Below are positions 38,312 through 47,536 of a DNA stretch of 64,000 bases, piece by piece. This DNA is from an uncultured Bartonella sp. (lineage in GTDB: Bacteria; Pseudomonadota; Alphaproteobacteria; Rhizobiales; Rhizobiaceae): positions 407,364-471,363 of the forward strand of contig CAMLBF010000002.1 in NCBI GenBank assembly GCA_946478235.1, given 5' to 3'. Under the pieces are notes generated by a model that was not told the DNA's origin, did not search any database, and saw nothing but the letters and a program-made list of their open reading frames with translations. Positions within the stretch are counted from its first letter, which is position 1. Each line of letters begins with the position of its first letter. Position numbers and translations under genes: made by a program.

Positions 38312-39570
38312 TGCCTGTTTTCACCTGATTTATCATCCAAAACAAGCCCCTCTGACCTTCCGTAAGCTAATAGTTCAACAGCCTTGTCATGGGGTAGTTT
38401 TTTACTACCATCAATCAAAGCTGCCTTAGCCTTTTCTTTATCTTTTAATACCAACCATGAATGGACAAGCATTTTCCACCCGTCCAGATCATCAGGCTGT
38501 TTTTGCAGTCGTTCCGACAAGCCATTGACCATCTGGCCTATCATTTCCGGACTAACACCCTCCATTGCAGCATTACCATCTTTGCCAGCATTGGCTTCTT
38601 TTGCTGCATTGGCTTCTTTTGCTGCATTGGCATTTTTGGCAGCAGTGGCATCTTTTGTAACGTTGGCACCTTTTGCAACGTCTCCGTCTTTTGCATCACT
38701 GTTTAGCAGCTGTTGTGGTGTTGCTGCCTGCTCACGTAATTGTCCAATCAATTCTTCCACCCGTGGGCGCCAAGGACTATTTTTTGGCGAGCGATCGAGA
38801 AACTCCTGCAACCCATCTGCGGCCTCTTTTGGTTTACCGGCCTGACGTGAAGCTTCTGCAATAAACAACCGAGGATAAAAATCATCGGGTGCCAATTTTG
38901 CAGCTTTTTCAAAACTTTTAAGCGCATCATCATTAATTGTTCCGCCGTTATAGCCAGCCAGTGCTATACCATATCCTACCAAACGCGGCGCCGAATCCCC
39001 ATTCAACCTCAAAGCTTCAACATAGGTATTAACTGCGTCCTGAAAACGGCCGGCAACCAGATAGGCAGAAGATAATTCATCTGCGAGCTTTCCATTCTCC
39101 GGATTGCGCGCAAATAAGGCCTCGGTACGCACAAGTGTTTCAGAAGGAGACAAAGTTGCAGGATCCGCATTCATCAATTCATTGAAAGGGTGGCTTTCAA
39201 CACTTGGATTTCCTGTTAAGGCATAAACACCAATTGTGACGATAGGCACTAACAATATTCCAAGGCTAATAATGACGCGCATAGCAACGCTTCTATTGCC
39301 GACAAAGGCTGACTTGGAAACTTCCTTTTCTGCTGCCAGAATATTACGTGAAAGTTCAAGACGCGCTTCTTGTGCACTTTCTTCATCAATCAATCCACGC
39401 TTTAAATCTGCGTCAATTTCACCAAGCTGATTTTTATAAATTTCAATGTCTGATGAAACTGAATCAACAGGTGTACGCACTTTTTCTCCCGAAATAGTGC
39501 GGCTTACAGACCACAATGCCACTAATGCTACAACAATGGCAAAAATGCTAACAAAAATCCAAAATTCCAT
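38308..39570 (-). CDS. ccmI: Cytochrome c biogenesis protein CcmI/CycH
   Basis: The 420-residue protein has two membrane helices (residues 2-20 and about 97-117) and TPR repeats (SAYLVAGRFQDAVNTYVEALRLNGD; SFEKAAKLAPDDFYPRLFIA). It chaperones apocytochrome c to the CcmF/CcmH lyase. Between the TPR region and the C-terminus is an unusual low-complexity tract (about residues 292-332) rich in Ala, Lys, Asn and Glu with recurring ANAAKE units. It is encoded by near-perfect 18-nt repeats around 38560-38690 and I do not expect it in homologues. It is the first gene of the ccm operon. Confidence 0.93.
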   Translation of the reverse strand: MEFWIFVSIFAIVVALVALWSVSRTISGEKVRTPVDSVSSDIEIYKNQLGEIDADLKRGLIDEESAQEARLELSRNILAAEKEVSKSAFVGNRSVAMRVIISLGILLVPIVTIGVYALTGNPSVESHPFNELMNADPATLSPSETLVRTEALFARNPENGKLADELSSAYLVAGRFQDAVNTYVEALRLNGDSAPRLVGYGIALAGYNGGTINDDALKSFEKAAKLAPDDFYPRLFIAEASRQAGKPKEAADGLQEFLDRSPKNSPWRPRVEELIGQLREQAATPQQLLNSDAKDGDVAKGANVTKDATAAKNANAAKEANAAKEANAGKDGNAAMEGVSPEMIGQMVNGLSERLQKQPDDLDGWKMLVHSWLVLKDKEKAKAALIDGSKKLPHDKAVELLAYGRSEGLVLDDKSGENRQ

Positions 39571-39696
39571 AAGCTGTCCAATATAGGAGCGCGTTATAAA
39601 ACGCTATAACTTAATTTTGTGATCCCACCGATTTCATCACAATATCCAGTGAAGTGTACCTTAAGTTAGGCGTGTCCTAAGTTCGATGTGTCCATA

Positions 39697-40098
39697 TCAA
39701 GTCAGAGGTGTCCATGAGCCATCAGAATTGCGGCAAGCACTACCGCGCGTCGTCTGTGGCACACCATTAATCGTAAATGAGTGGCTATATTGGCGGCAAT
39801 TTTGCGAACCGACCTGATATGGCTGACCAGGCGTAACAGAACCAGATGCGTCACCCTTTGGTGAAGCCCAATCAACTGATTTACCAGCATCGGTATATTC
39901 CAACGCCTTATATTCCGCTTCCAATGCCTGTTTGCGAACTGGTTTTGACAATGTGGCAGCCGACTGCCCCAGCAATCCGTTCCCCATAGCATTAAGAATA
40001 ATGTGTGTTGTGGACGATTCACTGTTGTTCAACGAATGTTGATTACAGCCAGACAGAATTAAACCGGCAAAAATTACGACAAAAAGACTCTTTTTCAT
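39697..40098 (-). CDS. Surface-antigen-like lipoprotein (RT0821/Lpp0805 type)
   Basis: The 133-residue precursor starts MKKSLFVVIFAGLILSGCNQ, a lipoprotein signal with the lipobox LSGC. The mature part has a short middle segment and the C-terminal pattern CRQYSHSFTINGVPQTTRGSACRNSDGSW, typical of the 17-kDa surface-antigen-like family of alphaproteobacteria. The usual glycine-zipper segment is shortened. It is probably an outer-membrane lipoprotein of unknown role. The 126 bp between it and ccmI contains three spaced GTGTCC motifs and nothing else I can name. Confidence 0.75.
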   Translation of the reverse strand: MKKSLFVVIFAGLILSGCNQHSLNNSESSTTHIILNAMGNGLLGQSAATLSKPVRKQALEAEYKALEYTDAGKSVDWASPKGDASGSVTPGQPYQVGSQNCRQYSHSFTINGVPQTTRGSACRNSDGSWTPLT

Positions 40099-40288
40099 AA
40101 CACACCATATAGTTTAATGCTCTAATAGCCGCAAGATATGGAAAAAACAAAACTTTTTTCCAATTTTTGTCGTTTTATTGCGACATTATACCCCACATTG
40201 CTCACATAATTTTTTATAGCAAAAATATTGGAAACCAGTCTATGTGCAAATCTAATAATAGGGTCAATAAGATAATAAGGGTTATGTC

Positions 40289-41653
40289 ATGCGTAGAATG
40301 CACCTGAATGCAATGATATTTGGTTTGGGAAGTCATGCTGCGTCGTGGCGCATGCCCAATGTTGACCCCCTTGCAATTACCCGTCTGTCATACTGGACGG
40401 ATATAGCACAAAAGGCAGAAAACGGTAATTTTGATGCTCTATTCCTAGGCGATATATTATCTTTACCGAATGAAGCACGCTATAGTGTATCAGGTGCCTT
40501 GGACACACAAGTCGTGCTTTCGGCGTTGGCTGCAGTAACAAAAACCATAGGCCTTATTGGTACAGCATCAACAACTTTTGATCACCCCTATCATATTGCA
40601 AGACGCTTTGCCTCGATTGATCATATTTCCAATGGGCGTGTAGGGTGGAATATTGTGACGTCCACGACATTATCCGAGGCAAAAAATTTTGGTAGAGATG
40701 TTTTGGCTCCAAGAGAAGAACGCTATGCACGCGCAGAAGATGTGTTGAATGCCGTTCAAGCCTTATGGACAAGCTGGAAACCCGATGCGCGCATTGCGGA
40801 TAAAAAATCAGGATTATATTTAAATCAATCTGCTGTTCATGAAGCAAATTACACGGGATCATATACAAGAAGTATCGGTCCATTAACCGTTCCCCATTCC
40901 CCACAGGGACGACCATTGCTGGCACAGGCAGGCTCTTCTGAAGTGGGGAAAAAATTTGCCGCAAAATATGCCGACGTTATATTCACAGCGCAATGTAACT
41001 TGTCACAAGCACAAGCATTTTACCGTGAAATAAAACAACGTGGTGTGGAAGCTGGGCGAAAAAGCGAAGATCTTCTTGTTTTTCCAGGAATAGTTCCAAT
41101 TCTTGGTAAGACTCATGAAGAAGCTCAAGCGAAGCTCGATTACCTCAACCGTCTTGCATTACCAGAATCGGGTATCGAACGGTTATCATTTCTGCTTAAT
41201 AGAAACCTTGCAGATTTTAATTTGGAAGAACCAGTTCCAGATGAGATATTGGATATTGCTGACAGCGCTGATGTGACAAGTCGGATGCGCGTTGTGCTTA
41301 ATGATGCGCGACGTAACCAATTGACACTCAAACAAATGATTGAGCGCTTCCTTTGTTCACGTGGGCATTTGATTGTTGTTGGTACAGCGCATGAAATCGC
41401 CGATGTCATGCAAGAATGGTTTGAAAGTGGTGCAGCCGATGGCTTTAATGTGCTGTTCCCTGCATTACCGGACGATATCGAACCGTTTACTCGTGATGTG
41501 ATGCCGATTTTTGAAAAAAGAAAGTTGCGTACAGCGCCGCAAATAGGACAATTACTCAGAAATCGTTTTGGCTTGCCTATGAATAACGATGCCCCTCAAC
41601 CCGTTGATCGCAAGGCACAAATCCATGCTATGATTTCTCATACCAGACACTAG
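40289..41653 (+). CDS. LLM-class flavin-dependent monooxygenase (NtaA/SnaA/DszA type)
   Basis: The 454-residue TIM-barrel enzyme is of the bacterial luciferase superfamily: MRRMHLNAMIFGLGSHAASWRMP, FDALFLGDIL, LIGTASTTFDHPYHIARRFASIDHISNGRVGWNIVTS (FMN and reduced-flavin site), GRPLLAQAGSSEVG and FPALPDDIEPFTRDVMPIFEKR. Such enzymes use FMNH2 from a partner reductase to oxidise nitrilotriacetate, sulfonates or similar compounds; no reductase gene is adjacent. The 3' end has been copied downstream together with the 3' end of feuQ. It is divergent from the surface lipoprotein gene. Confidence 0.88.
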   Translation: MRRMHLNAMIFGLGSHAASWRMPNVDPLAITRLSYWTDIAQKAENGNFDALFLGDILSLPNEARYSVSGALDTQVVLSALAAVTKTIGLIGTASTTFDHPYHIARRFASIDHISNGRVGWNIVTSTTLSEAKNFGRDVLAPREERYARAEDVLNAVQALWTSWKPDARIADKKSGLYLNQSAVHEANYTGSYTRSIGPLTVPHSPQGRPLLAQAGSSEVGKKFAAKYADVIFTAQCNLSQAQAFYREIKQRGVEAGRKSEDLLVFPGIVPILGKTHEEAQAKLDYLNRLALPESGIERLSFLLNRNLADFNLEEPVPDEILDIADSADVTSRMRVVLNDARRNQLTLKQMIERFLCSRGHLIVVGTAHEIADVMQEWFESGAADGFNVLFPALPDDIEPFTRDVMPIFEKRKLRTAPQIGQLLRNRFGLPMNNDAPQPVDRKAQIHAMISHTRH

Positions 41654-42104
41654 TTTGGCCAGACACTCATTTGATATGAGATATGAGAGGACTAAGCCCT
41701 AATCATAAAAGCATGGCAGCGACAATTTAACGGACACTCCACCCAAGGAATTATCTACTAATCGCGTGGTGCAGCCGATGATTTTAATGTGCTCTTCCCA
41801 GAATTACCGGACGATATCGAACCGTTTACCCGTGATGTGATGCCGATTTGGAAAAAAGAAGGTTGCGAACTGCGCCGAAAATGGGTGAATTTACTTAGAA
41901 ATCGTTTTGGCTTGCCTATGAATGACGATGCCCCTCAACCTGTTGATTGCAAGGCGCAAATCCATGCTATGATTTCTCATACTAGACACTAGTTTGGCCA
42001 GACACTAGTTTGGTATGAGACTTGAGAGGACTAAGCCTTAATCATTAAAGCATGGCAGTAAGAGTTTAACGGACAACCCACCCAAGGGACTATCTGCCAA
42101 TTGA
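41427..42104. repeat. 339-bp tandem duplication of the LLM gene/feuQ convergent junction
   Basis: Copy 1 (41427-41765) and copy 2 (41766-42104) align at a constant offset of 339 bases. Copy 1 holds the true 3' end of the LLM gene followed by a truncated reverse-strand feuQ tail (SLGGVSVKLSLPCFYD, TAG at 41699-41701). Copy 2 holds a truncated LLM tail followed by the true feuQ 3' end (LGGLSVKLLLPCFND, TAA at 42038-42040). The copies have diverged by scattered substitutions and small indels, so the event is not recent. Confidence 0.92.
41766..41992 (+). pseudogene. Truncated copy of the LLM monooxygenase 3' end
   Basis: The translation repeats the last 70 or so residues of the upstream enzyme (LFPELPDDIEPFTRDVMPI..., LLRNRFGLPMNDDAPQPVD..., MISHTRH). 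A compensated shift scrambles the middle (WKKEGCELRRKWV in place of FEKRKLRTAPQIG). It has no catalytic domain and no start signal of its own. Confidence 0.9.
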
Positions 42105-43471
42105 ATAGAACCGCCATAGTCGTTGACCATATCGGAGACTATTGACAGCCCCAATCCTGTACCGGGTTTACTTTCATCAAGTCTTTTTCCCCGTTTAATT
42201 GCTTCTTCCCGTTTGTCAGCGGCAAGGCCTAAGCCATCATCGTCTACGCTAATCAATAACATGGGCGTGGCGCTACCGGTTTCATTTATATCACACCGAA
42301 TAGTGATTTTATGTTTTGCCCATTTACAAGCGTTTTCCAGCAAATTACCAACCATTTCTTCCAAATCTTCTTTTTCGCCAGCAAAAAAGATTTCAGGCAT
42401 ATCCATTTGCAGCTGAAGAAATTTATCCGGATTTATCTTTCCCATTACTCTTGTTAACCGCTCTAAAATAGCGCGAACGGGCGTTTTATAAATCACACTA
42501 TCTCTTTGCGCTGCTATTCTAGCGCGTTGCAGATAATGGTTGATCTGCGCTTGCATTAAAGCGGCCTGCTCACCAATTAGTTTTGTTTGCGTGGTGTTGC
42601 CCTTCTCTGCCTCATTGGCAATGACGGATAATGGCGTTTTTAAAGAATGCGCAAGATTTCCAACCTGAACCCGAAAGCGTTCAACAATACGCTGATTATT
42701 ATCAATCAGCGCATTCATTTCGTTTGCCAGTGGCATAACTTCTATTGGCAAATTTGTGTCAACATGATCATTTTTTCCGGCACGAATATCTGCAAGAGAA
42801 TAACGAATTCGTCGTAAAGGCCGCAAACTGACAAAGATAATCACAATGTTGATAAGAACACTCGCCATCCCTAAAAGCGATAAATACCATAGCAAGGTGG
42901 TTTTGAATTTTTGTAACTGGGCATAGGTTTCATCAATGTTACCCATTACGCGAAATCTGGCAACATGGTTTTGATTATCAACAATGATATCGTTTTCGAC
43001 CACAAGCAGCTGTTGTCCATCTGGCCCCGGCACACGGTAAGAACGGAAAAACTTACGGTCAAACGGTTCAGTGGCTTCATTGGGGGATGGTATTTTGCGC
43101 CAACCAAGAGATGCTGATGTTAACCGTCCACGCAATGTGCTTGATAGAGAAACAACTTCCCAGTACCAGCCTGATGAAGGATCAGAGTAGCGGATATCCC
43201 CTAACTCGGGATCACCTTGTAATTTTCCGTCAGATGACACATTCACCGCAGAAATAAGACTATATAGATGAGCGGTTAGAATACGTTCGAGATATTGTTC
43301 ATTTGTTTGGCGATAAAACACAATACTAACAGCCGCGATGGCCATCAAAGCCACAATAACCCATATGGTCGATAATATGCTAACTCTTAGTCCTAGTGAT
43401 TTCTGAATGATATGGAATATAACCGAAGCTTGTTTGAAGACTGGCCAATTCTTCATTGGTGGCACCTTCAT
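42038..43471 (-). CDS. feuQ: Sensor histidine kinase FeuQ
   Basis: The 477-residue protein has two membrane segments (SILSTIWVIVALMAIAAVSIVFY; LLWYLSLLGMASVLINIVIIFVSL), a periplasmic sensor loop, HAMP, an H-box region VQVGNLAHSLKTPLSVIANEAEK and an ATPase domain (NLLENACKWAK, DDDGLGLAADKR, GTGLGLSIVSDMV). The PhoQ-like arrangement, the four-base overlap with the upstream regulator and the position beside cycHJKL match Rhizobium feuPQ, established as needed for high-affinity iron uptake in R. leguminosarum and for cyclic glucan export in Sinorhizobium. Its 3' end is duplicated downstream. Confidence 0.85.
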   Translation of the reverse strand: MKVPPMKNWPVFKQASVIFHIIQKSLGLRVSILSTIWVIVALMAIAAVSIVFYRQTNEQYLERILTAHLYSLISAVNVSSDGKLQGDPELGDIRYSDPSSGWYWEVVSLSSTLRGRLTSASLGWRKIPSPNEATEPFDRKFFRSYRVPGPDGQQLLVVENDIIVDNQNHVARFRVMGNIDETYAQLQKFKTTLLWYLSLLGMASVLINIVIIFVSLRPLRRIRYSLADIRAGKNDHVDTNLPIEVMPLANEMNALIDNNQRIVERFRVQVGNLAHSLKTPLSVIANEAEKGNTTQTKLIGEQAALMQAQINHYLQRARIAAQRDSVIYKTPVRAILERLTRVMGKINPDKFLQLQMDMPEIFFAGEKEDLEEMVGNLLENACKWAKHKITIRCDINETGSATPMLLISVDDDGLGLAADKREEAIKRGKRLDESKPGTGLGLSIVSDMVNDYGGSIQLADSPLGGLSVKLLLPCFND

Positions 43472-44136
43472 GATTGTTCAGGAGTTTTAAGACGATACCC
43501 CATTCCACGGATTGTTTCGATAATATCAACACCCAACTTTTTTCTCAACCGACCAACAAATACCTCAATCGTGTTGGAATCCCTATCAAAATCCTGATCG
43601 TAGAGATGTTCTGTTAAAACCGTGCGCGAAACAATTTCATTCTGATGATGCATCAAATACGATAAAAGTCCGTATTCCAGTGATGTTAATTTGATGACCT
43701 GCCCATTGACCAGCACGCGCGATGTTTTGGTATCTAAAACAACGGGACCACAAACAAGCTCACTTGATGCATGACCGGCAGCACGCCTTATCAAAGCACG
43801 CAAACGCGCCAAAACTTCTTCCATATGAAAAGGCTTTGCTACATAATCGTCGGCTCCAGCATCAATACCGGCAACCTTATCGGACCATCTATCACGCGCG
43901 GTAACCATTAAAACTGGCATTGTCCGCCCATCACGACGCCATTTTTCTACCACCGTGATGCCGTCCATTTTAGGCAAACCAATATCTAAAATGACAGCGT
44001 CATACGGCTCAGTATCGCCTAAGAAGTGCCCCTCTTGCCCATCAGAAGCACTATCAACTGCATATCCTGCTTCATTAAGCGCTTCAACAATCTGGCGGTT
44101 AAGCTGAGAATCATCTTCAACTACAAGAATACGCAT
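43468..44136 (-). CDS. feuP: OmpR-family response regulator FeuP
   Basis: The 222-residue regulator has a receiver domain (LVVEDDSQLNRQIVEALNEA; Asp in AVILDIGLPKMDG; VAKPFHMEEVLARL) and a winged-helix DNA-binding domain (LTSLEYGLLSYLMHH, VFVGRLRKKLG, IIETIRGMGYRL). It is coupled to feuQ by a four-base overlap. Synteny with cycHJKL and the small periplasmic gene upstream support the FeuP assignment. Confidence 0.87.
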   Translation of the reverse strand: MRILVVEDDSQLNRQIVEALNEAGYAVDSASDGQEGHFLGDTEPYDAVILDIGLPKMDGITVVEKWRRDGRTMPVLMVTARDRWSDKVAGIDAGADDYVAKPFHMEEVLARLRALIRRAAGHASSELVCGPVVLDTKTSRVLVNGQVIKLTSLEYGLLSYLMHHQNEIVSRTVLTEHLYDQDFDRDSNTIEVFVGRLRKKLGVDIIETIRGMGYRLKTPEQS

Positions 44137-44156
44137 GATGGCTTTTCCTGACGATA

Positions 44157-44393
44157 TTAGTGGGCAGGAACCGCAACCTCAACACGGCGTGGCTTTTCAC
44201 CGTCGCGCGCAGGAATAACAACGACGACGACACAAACCTCAGCGCCGTTTTTCTGTTCAAGCGTTGTTCTGGCGAGTGTACCCCCTTGTTCGTCGGCAAC
44301 ACGTTTGCCAACTTCGGTACAATCTGCAGCACGTGCAGCAGATGTTGCGGATAAACATGCGACAATTAAGCAAAAGAGAAGTTTTTTCATCAT
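44157..44393 (-). CDS. feuN: Small periplasmic protein, FeuN candidate
   Basis: The 78-residue precursor begins MMKKLLFCLIVACLSATSAARAAD, a clear signal peptide cleaved after ARA. The mature 55 residues hold two cysteines (ADCTEVG; EVCVVVVVI) and a Val-rich beta strand, ending RRVEVAVPAH. In Sinorhizobium, FeuN is a small periplasmic protein encoded immediately upstream of feuP that inhibits FeuQ signalling. Size, export signal and position match; I have not aligned the sequences. The longer frame from 44411 would lengthen the signal peptide without need. Confidence 0.65.
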   Translation of the reverse strand: MMKKLLFCLIVACLSATSAARAADCTEVGKRVADEQGGTLARTTLEQKNGAEVCVVVVVIPARDGEKPRRVEVAVPAH

Positions 44394-44738
44394 ATTGTCT
44401 ATATACCCCACTATATCTGAATATAGAATGAACGAAATATCGGTATTCTTGTCGTTCGATAAGAGTGATTGTTGTGATATGATATTTACTAAATGTATTA
44501 ACCGATAATTTGTTGCAGAAAAAGCCTTTGTAATACAGTTACTTTGTAAAAATTATTAATTTTTAACCATGAATAATATCGATAAAAAATTATTTACGGG
44601 AAAGCGCGGTTTTCTCGCAAAAACAATGGAACGCATTTCATCTAATTTTAATTCTTAGCATGGAAAACTGTGGTCGTTCCATAAACCCTTACCCATCAAT
44701 ACGGTTATATGTAGCGACGAAAAAATATCTTATCCTCT
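44394..44738. other. Divergent intergenic region feuN/PBP
   Basis: 345 bp of AT-rich DNA. It must contain the promoters of the feu operon (leftward) and the penicillin-binding protein gene (rightward). I see no gene, and no operator I can assign with confidence. Confidence 0.5.
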
Positions 44739-46922
44739 GTGAGTAGATTGCTGTCCATGTTTGGTTTTAAAAAAGACAAATATAAACATAAGAGGAAGCG
44801 GTTCCGTAGCCCACGGTTAATCGGTTTCGATGCCTGGATTGACACTACTTTATTTAAAACCGGCCATGCTATCGCTGCTTTTTGGGAAGATGCAACCATC
44901 TTTTTCCGCCGTTTCAGAGTGCGCGGCTGGAAACGATTTTTAGTGGAGGTTATCGATGAAAGTCTCACACTCGGGCTCATCGGTTTTGCAATCTTTACTT
45001 TTATCGGCGTATCTGTCTTCAGCCTAACCAAAAAAGATTGGCAATCGCCTGAGGATTTCGCCGTCAATTTTCTTGACCGTCATGGGAATTACATTGGTAG
45101 TCGTGGTTCGCAACATGGTGAAGCGGTTCCCATTGAAGAAATGCCCGATTATGTCATTAAAGCGGTTATCGCCACAGAAGATCGTCGTTTCTTTGATCAT
45201 TGGGGGATAGATTTTTTTGGCCTTACGCGCGCATTTAGCCAAAATTTACGCGCGCATGGTGTTGTTCAAGGTGGTTCAACATTAACACAACAATTGGCCA
45301 AAAATCTTTTTTTGAGCAATGAGCGCACCTTCCAACGCAAGGTGAAGGAAGCTTATCTCGCCATTTGGCTGGAAGCCAATTTAAGCAAAAAGCAAATTCT
45401 GCAACTTTATCTCGATCATGCTTATATGGGCGGTGGTGCATTTGGTATTGCCGCGGCCTCACGGTTCTATTTTGGTAAAGATGTTCGCGATGTTTCATTG
45501 GCTGAGGCAGCGATGCTGGCAGGTCTTTTTAAAGCGCCAGTTAAATATGCGCCGCATGTCAATTTGCCGGCCGCTCGTGCACGCGCCAATGTTGTATTAT
45601 CAAACCTTGTTGATGATGGATTAATGACTGAAGGGCAAGTCGTAAGTGCCCGACGTCACCCCGCCAGTGTTGTTAATGAACTTGACGATAACCAACCAAA
45701 TTATTTTCTTGATTGGGCATTTGACGAGGTAAGAAAAATCGGTAACGATCTTCCCAGCCATAATGTTGTTGTTCGCACCACATTGGATCAAGGAATACAG
45801 AAAGCGACCGAGGAATCGATCCAATATCATCTACAGCAATATGGCGAACAATATAACGCCAAACAAGCAGCCGCTGTCATATTGGACAATGATGGTTCTG
45901 TGCGTGCCATTGTTGGGGGGCGTGACTATGGTGAAAGCCAATTTAACCGCGCCACACAAGGCGGACGGCAACCGGGCTCGTCCTTTAAGCCTTACGTTTA
46001 TGCTGTAGCGATGGAACGCGGTCTCACCCCAAAAACGATCGTGTCGGATGCCCCAATTAATTGGGGTGGTTGGACACCGAAAAATAATTCTGGCCGTTAT
46101 AGCGGCAATGTTGATCTGGCAACAGCGCTAGCATTTTCTATCAACACAGTACCAGTGCGCATTACATATCAATATCTTGATCGCGATACCCAACCTATCC
46201 GCGATCTTATCAAGAATATGGGGATTGATGCCAACATCTTTTCACACAAAACGATGGTCTTGGGCACCTCCAACATGACGCCAATGGATCAAGCAACGGG
46301 TTTTAACGTCTTTGCCAATGGTGGCATGGCTGGCAATCGTCATGGCTTCACCCAGATTATGACACCAGACGGTCATGTTATTTGGGATTGGTCGCGTGAT
46401 GGCAATAAAACACATCGTGTATTAAGTGCGCAATCTGCCGCTTATATGAACCAAATGATGGTGGGCGTAACCACACGTGGTTCAGGTAAACGCGCGCAAT
46501 TACCAACGACACTGGTGGCAGGAAAAACAGGAACATCGCAAGCCTATCGCGATGCTTGGTTTGTGGGCTTTACAGGAAATTACACCGGTGCAGTCTGGAT
46601 GGGCAATGATGACTTTTCATCAATGAATAGAGCATTTGGTGGGGGTGTACCCGCCATGATATGGCAACGCGCTATGCTCTATGCCCATCAAACCACATCA
46701 ACCAAACCATTATTTGGGGTAGAAAATTCTGTTCTCACACCAAATACAACAACTGCCGACACCAAGACTGACGATAATGTCGCAACAGATTTGCCGCAAA
46801 TATTGTCTCCTGCTTCTTCATCTGTGTTACGCTCGCTTATCAAAGATTTTCAATCGGCGCCAATTCTTGTACCCCCGTCAACATCACACATCGTGTCGTC
46901 CTCAACGAGCCAGATACGTTAA
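44739..46922 (+). CDS. Class A penicillin-binding protein (PBP1 family)
   Basis: The 727-residue bifunctional peptidoglycan synthase has a basic cytosolic N-terminus and one membrane helix (about 79-96). The GT51 transglycosylase domain shows ATEDRRFFDHWG (catalytic Glu147), GGSTLTQQLAKNLFL, RKVKEAYLAIWLE and the AEAAMLAGL segment. The transpeptidase domain carries PGSSFKPYVYA (SxxK), SINTVP (SxN) and KTGTSQ. A Ser/Thr-rich tail (from about 665) follows. It polymerises glycan and crosslinks stem peptides in the periplasm. The start is GTG 44739, with ATG 44757 as an alternative. Two small envelope genes follow on the same strand. Confidence 0.94.
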   Translation: MSRLLSMFGFKKDKYKHKRKRFRSPRLIGFDAWIDTTLFKTGHAIAAFWEDATIFFRRFRVRGWKRFLVEVIDESLTLGLIGFAIFTFIGVSVFSLTKKDWQSPEDFAVNFLDRHGNYIGSRGSQHGEAVPIEEMPDYVIKAVIATEDRRFFDHWGIDFFGLTRAFSQNLRAHGVVQGGSTLTQQLAKNLFLSNERTFQRKVKEAYLAIWLEANLSKKQILQLYLDHAYMGGGAFGIAAASRFYFGKDVRDVSLAEAAMLAGLFKAPVKYAPHVNLPAARARANVVLSNLVDDGLMTEGQVVSARRHPASVVNELDDNQPNYFLDWAFDEVRKIGNDLPSHNVVVRTTLDQGIQKATEESIQYHLQQYGEQYNAKQAAAVILDNDGSVRAIVGGRDYGESQFNRATQGGRQPGSSFKPYVYAVAMERGLTPKTIVSDAPINWGGWTPKNNSGRYSGNVDLATALAFSINTVPVRITYQYLDRDTQPIRDLIKNMGIDANIFSHKTMVLGTSNMTPMDQATGFNVFANGGMAGNRHGFTQIMTPDGHVIWDWSRDGNKTHRVLSAQSAAYMNQMMVGVTTRGSGKRAQLPTTLVAGKTGTSQAYRDAWFVGFTGNYTGAVWMGNDDFSSMNRAFGGGVPAMIWQRAMLYAHQTTSTKPLFGVENSVLTPNTTTADTKTDDNVATDLPQILSPASSSVLRSLIKDFQSAPILVPPSTSHIVSSSTSQIR

Positions 46923-46939
46923 AGACGGAGTGGATTGTT

Positions 46940-47536
46940 ATGTTACGGCGAATATTATTGACAATCTTGACGTTATTTATCGCTATCGTTTGCGGAGCTA
47001 GTAGCGTTAATTATATTTTGAATACATTTGACGGATTTGGTCGCCTAACGATTGGGCAATGGGAAGCCTATCCACTGGCTGGCACAAGTGAAGCCGACAG
47101 TTATGCACGTGCGCGATCGGCCAAAAGAGGTGACATATCCCTCGGTTTAACGGAAGGGCTGGTCTTCCAATTATGGCACGACACACATCATAATCCGCTT
47201 AAAACGCAATGCACTTACGAGCTAAAGGGTGTTTTGCCCGAGGCACGACTATTTACACTTTATGCTGCAAACCACGCGATGCAACCTTTGTGGATCGACC
47301 CCAAATTGCCAACAGAATTATATAATGGCAATGTTGTGCACCAATCAGACGACTTAATAAAGATCACGATTTCACCTTCTGCCCAGACAGGAAACTGGTT
47401 AGCAACCAGAGGGCGTACCGAATATGGCTTGGTTTTAACACTTTATGATACGCCAATTGCGTCTTCTACCGCATTGCAAAATCTTGAGATGCCAACAGTC
47501 TCACCGATTTATACAGGAGTAGCTGGCTGTGACTAG
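46940..47536 (+). CDS. DUF1214 domain protein, membrane-anchored
   Basis: The 198-residue protein has an N-terminal membrane anchor (ILLTILTLFIAIVCGASSVNYIL), then WEAYPLAGTSEADSYARARSAKRGDISLGLTEGL, typical of the short DUF1214 proteins of Rhizobiales. GGAG lies upstream of the ATG. It overlaps the next gene by eight bases. The pair with a DUF1254 protein after a PBP gene recurs in the order, but the function is unknown. Confidence 0.82.
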   Translation: MLRRILLTILTLFIAIVCGASSVNYILNTFDGFGRLTIGQWEAYPLAGTSEADSYARARSAKRGDISLGLTEGLVFQLWHDTHHNPLKTQCTYELKGVLPEARLFTLYAANHAMQPLWIDPKLPTELYNGNVVHQSDDLIKITISPSAQTGNWLATRGRTEYGLVLTLYDTPIASSTALQNLEMPTVSPIYTGVAGCD

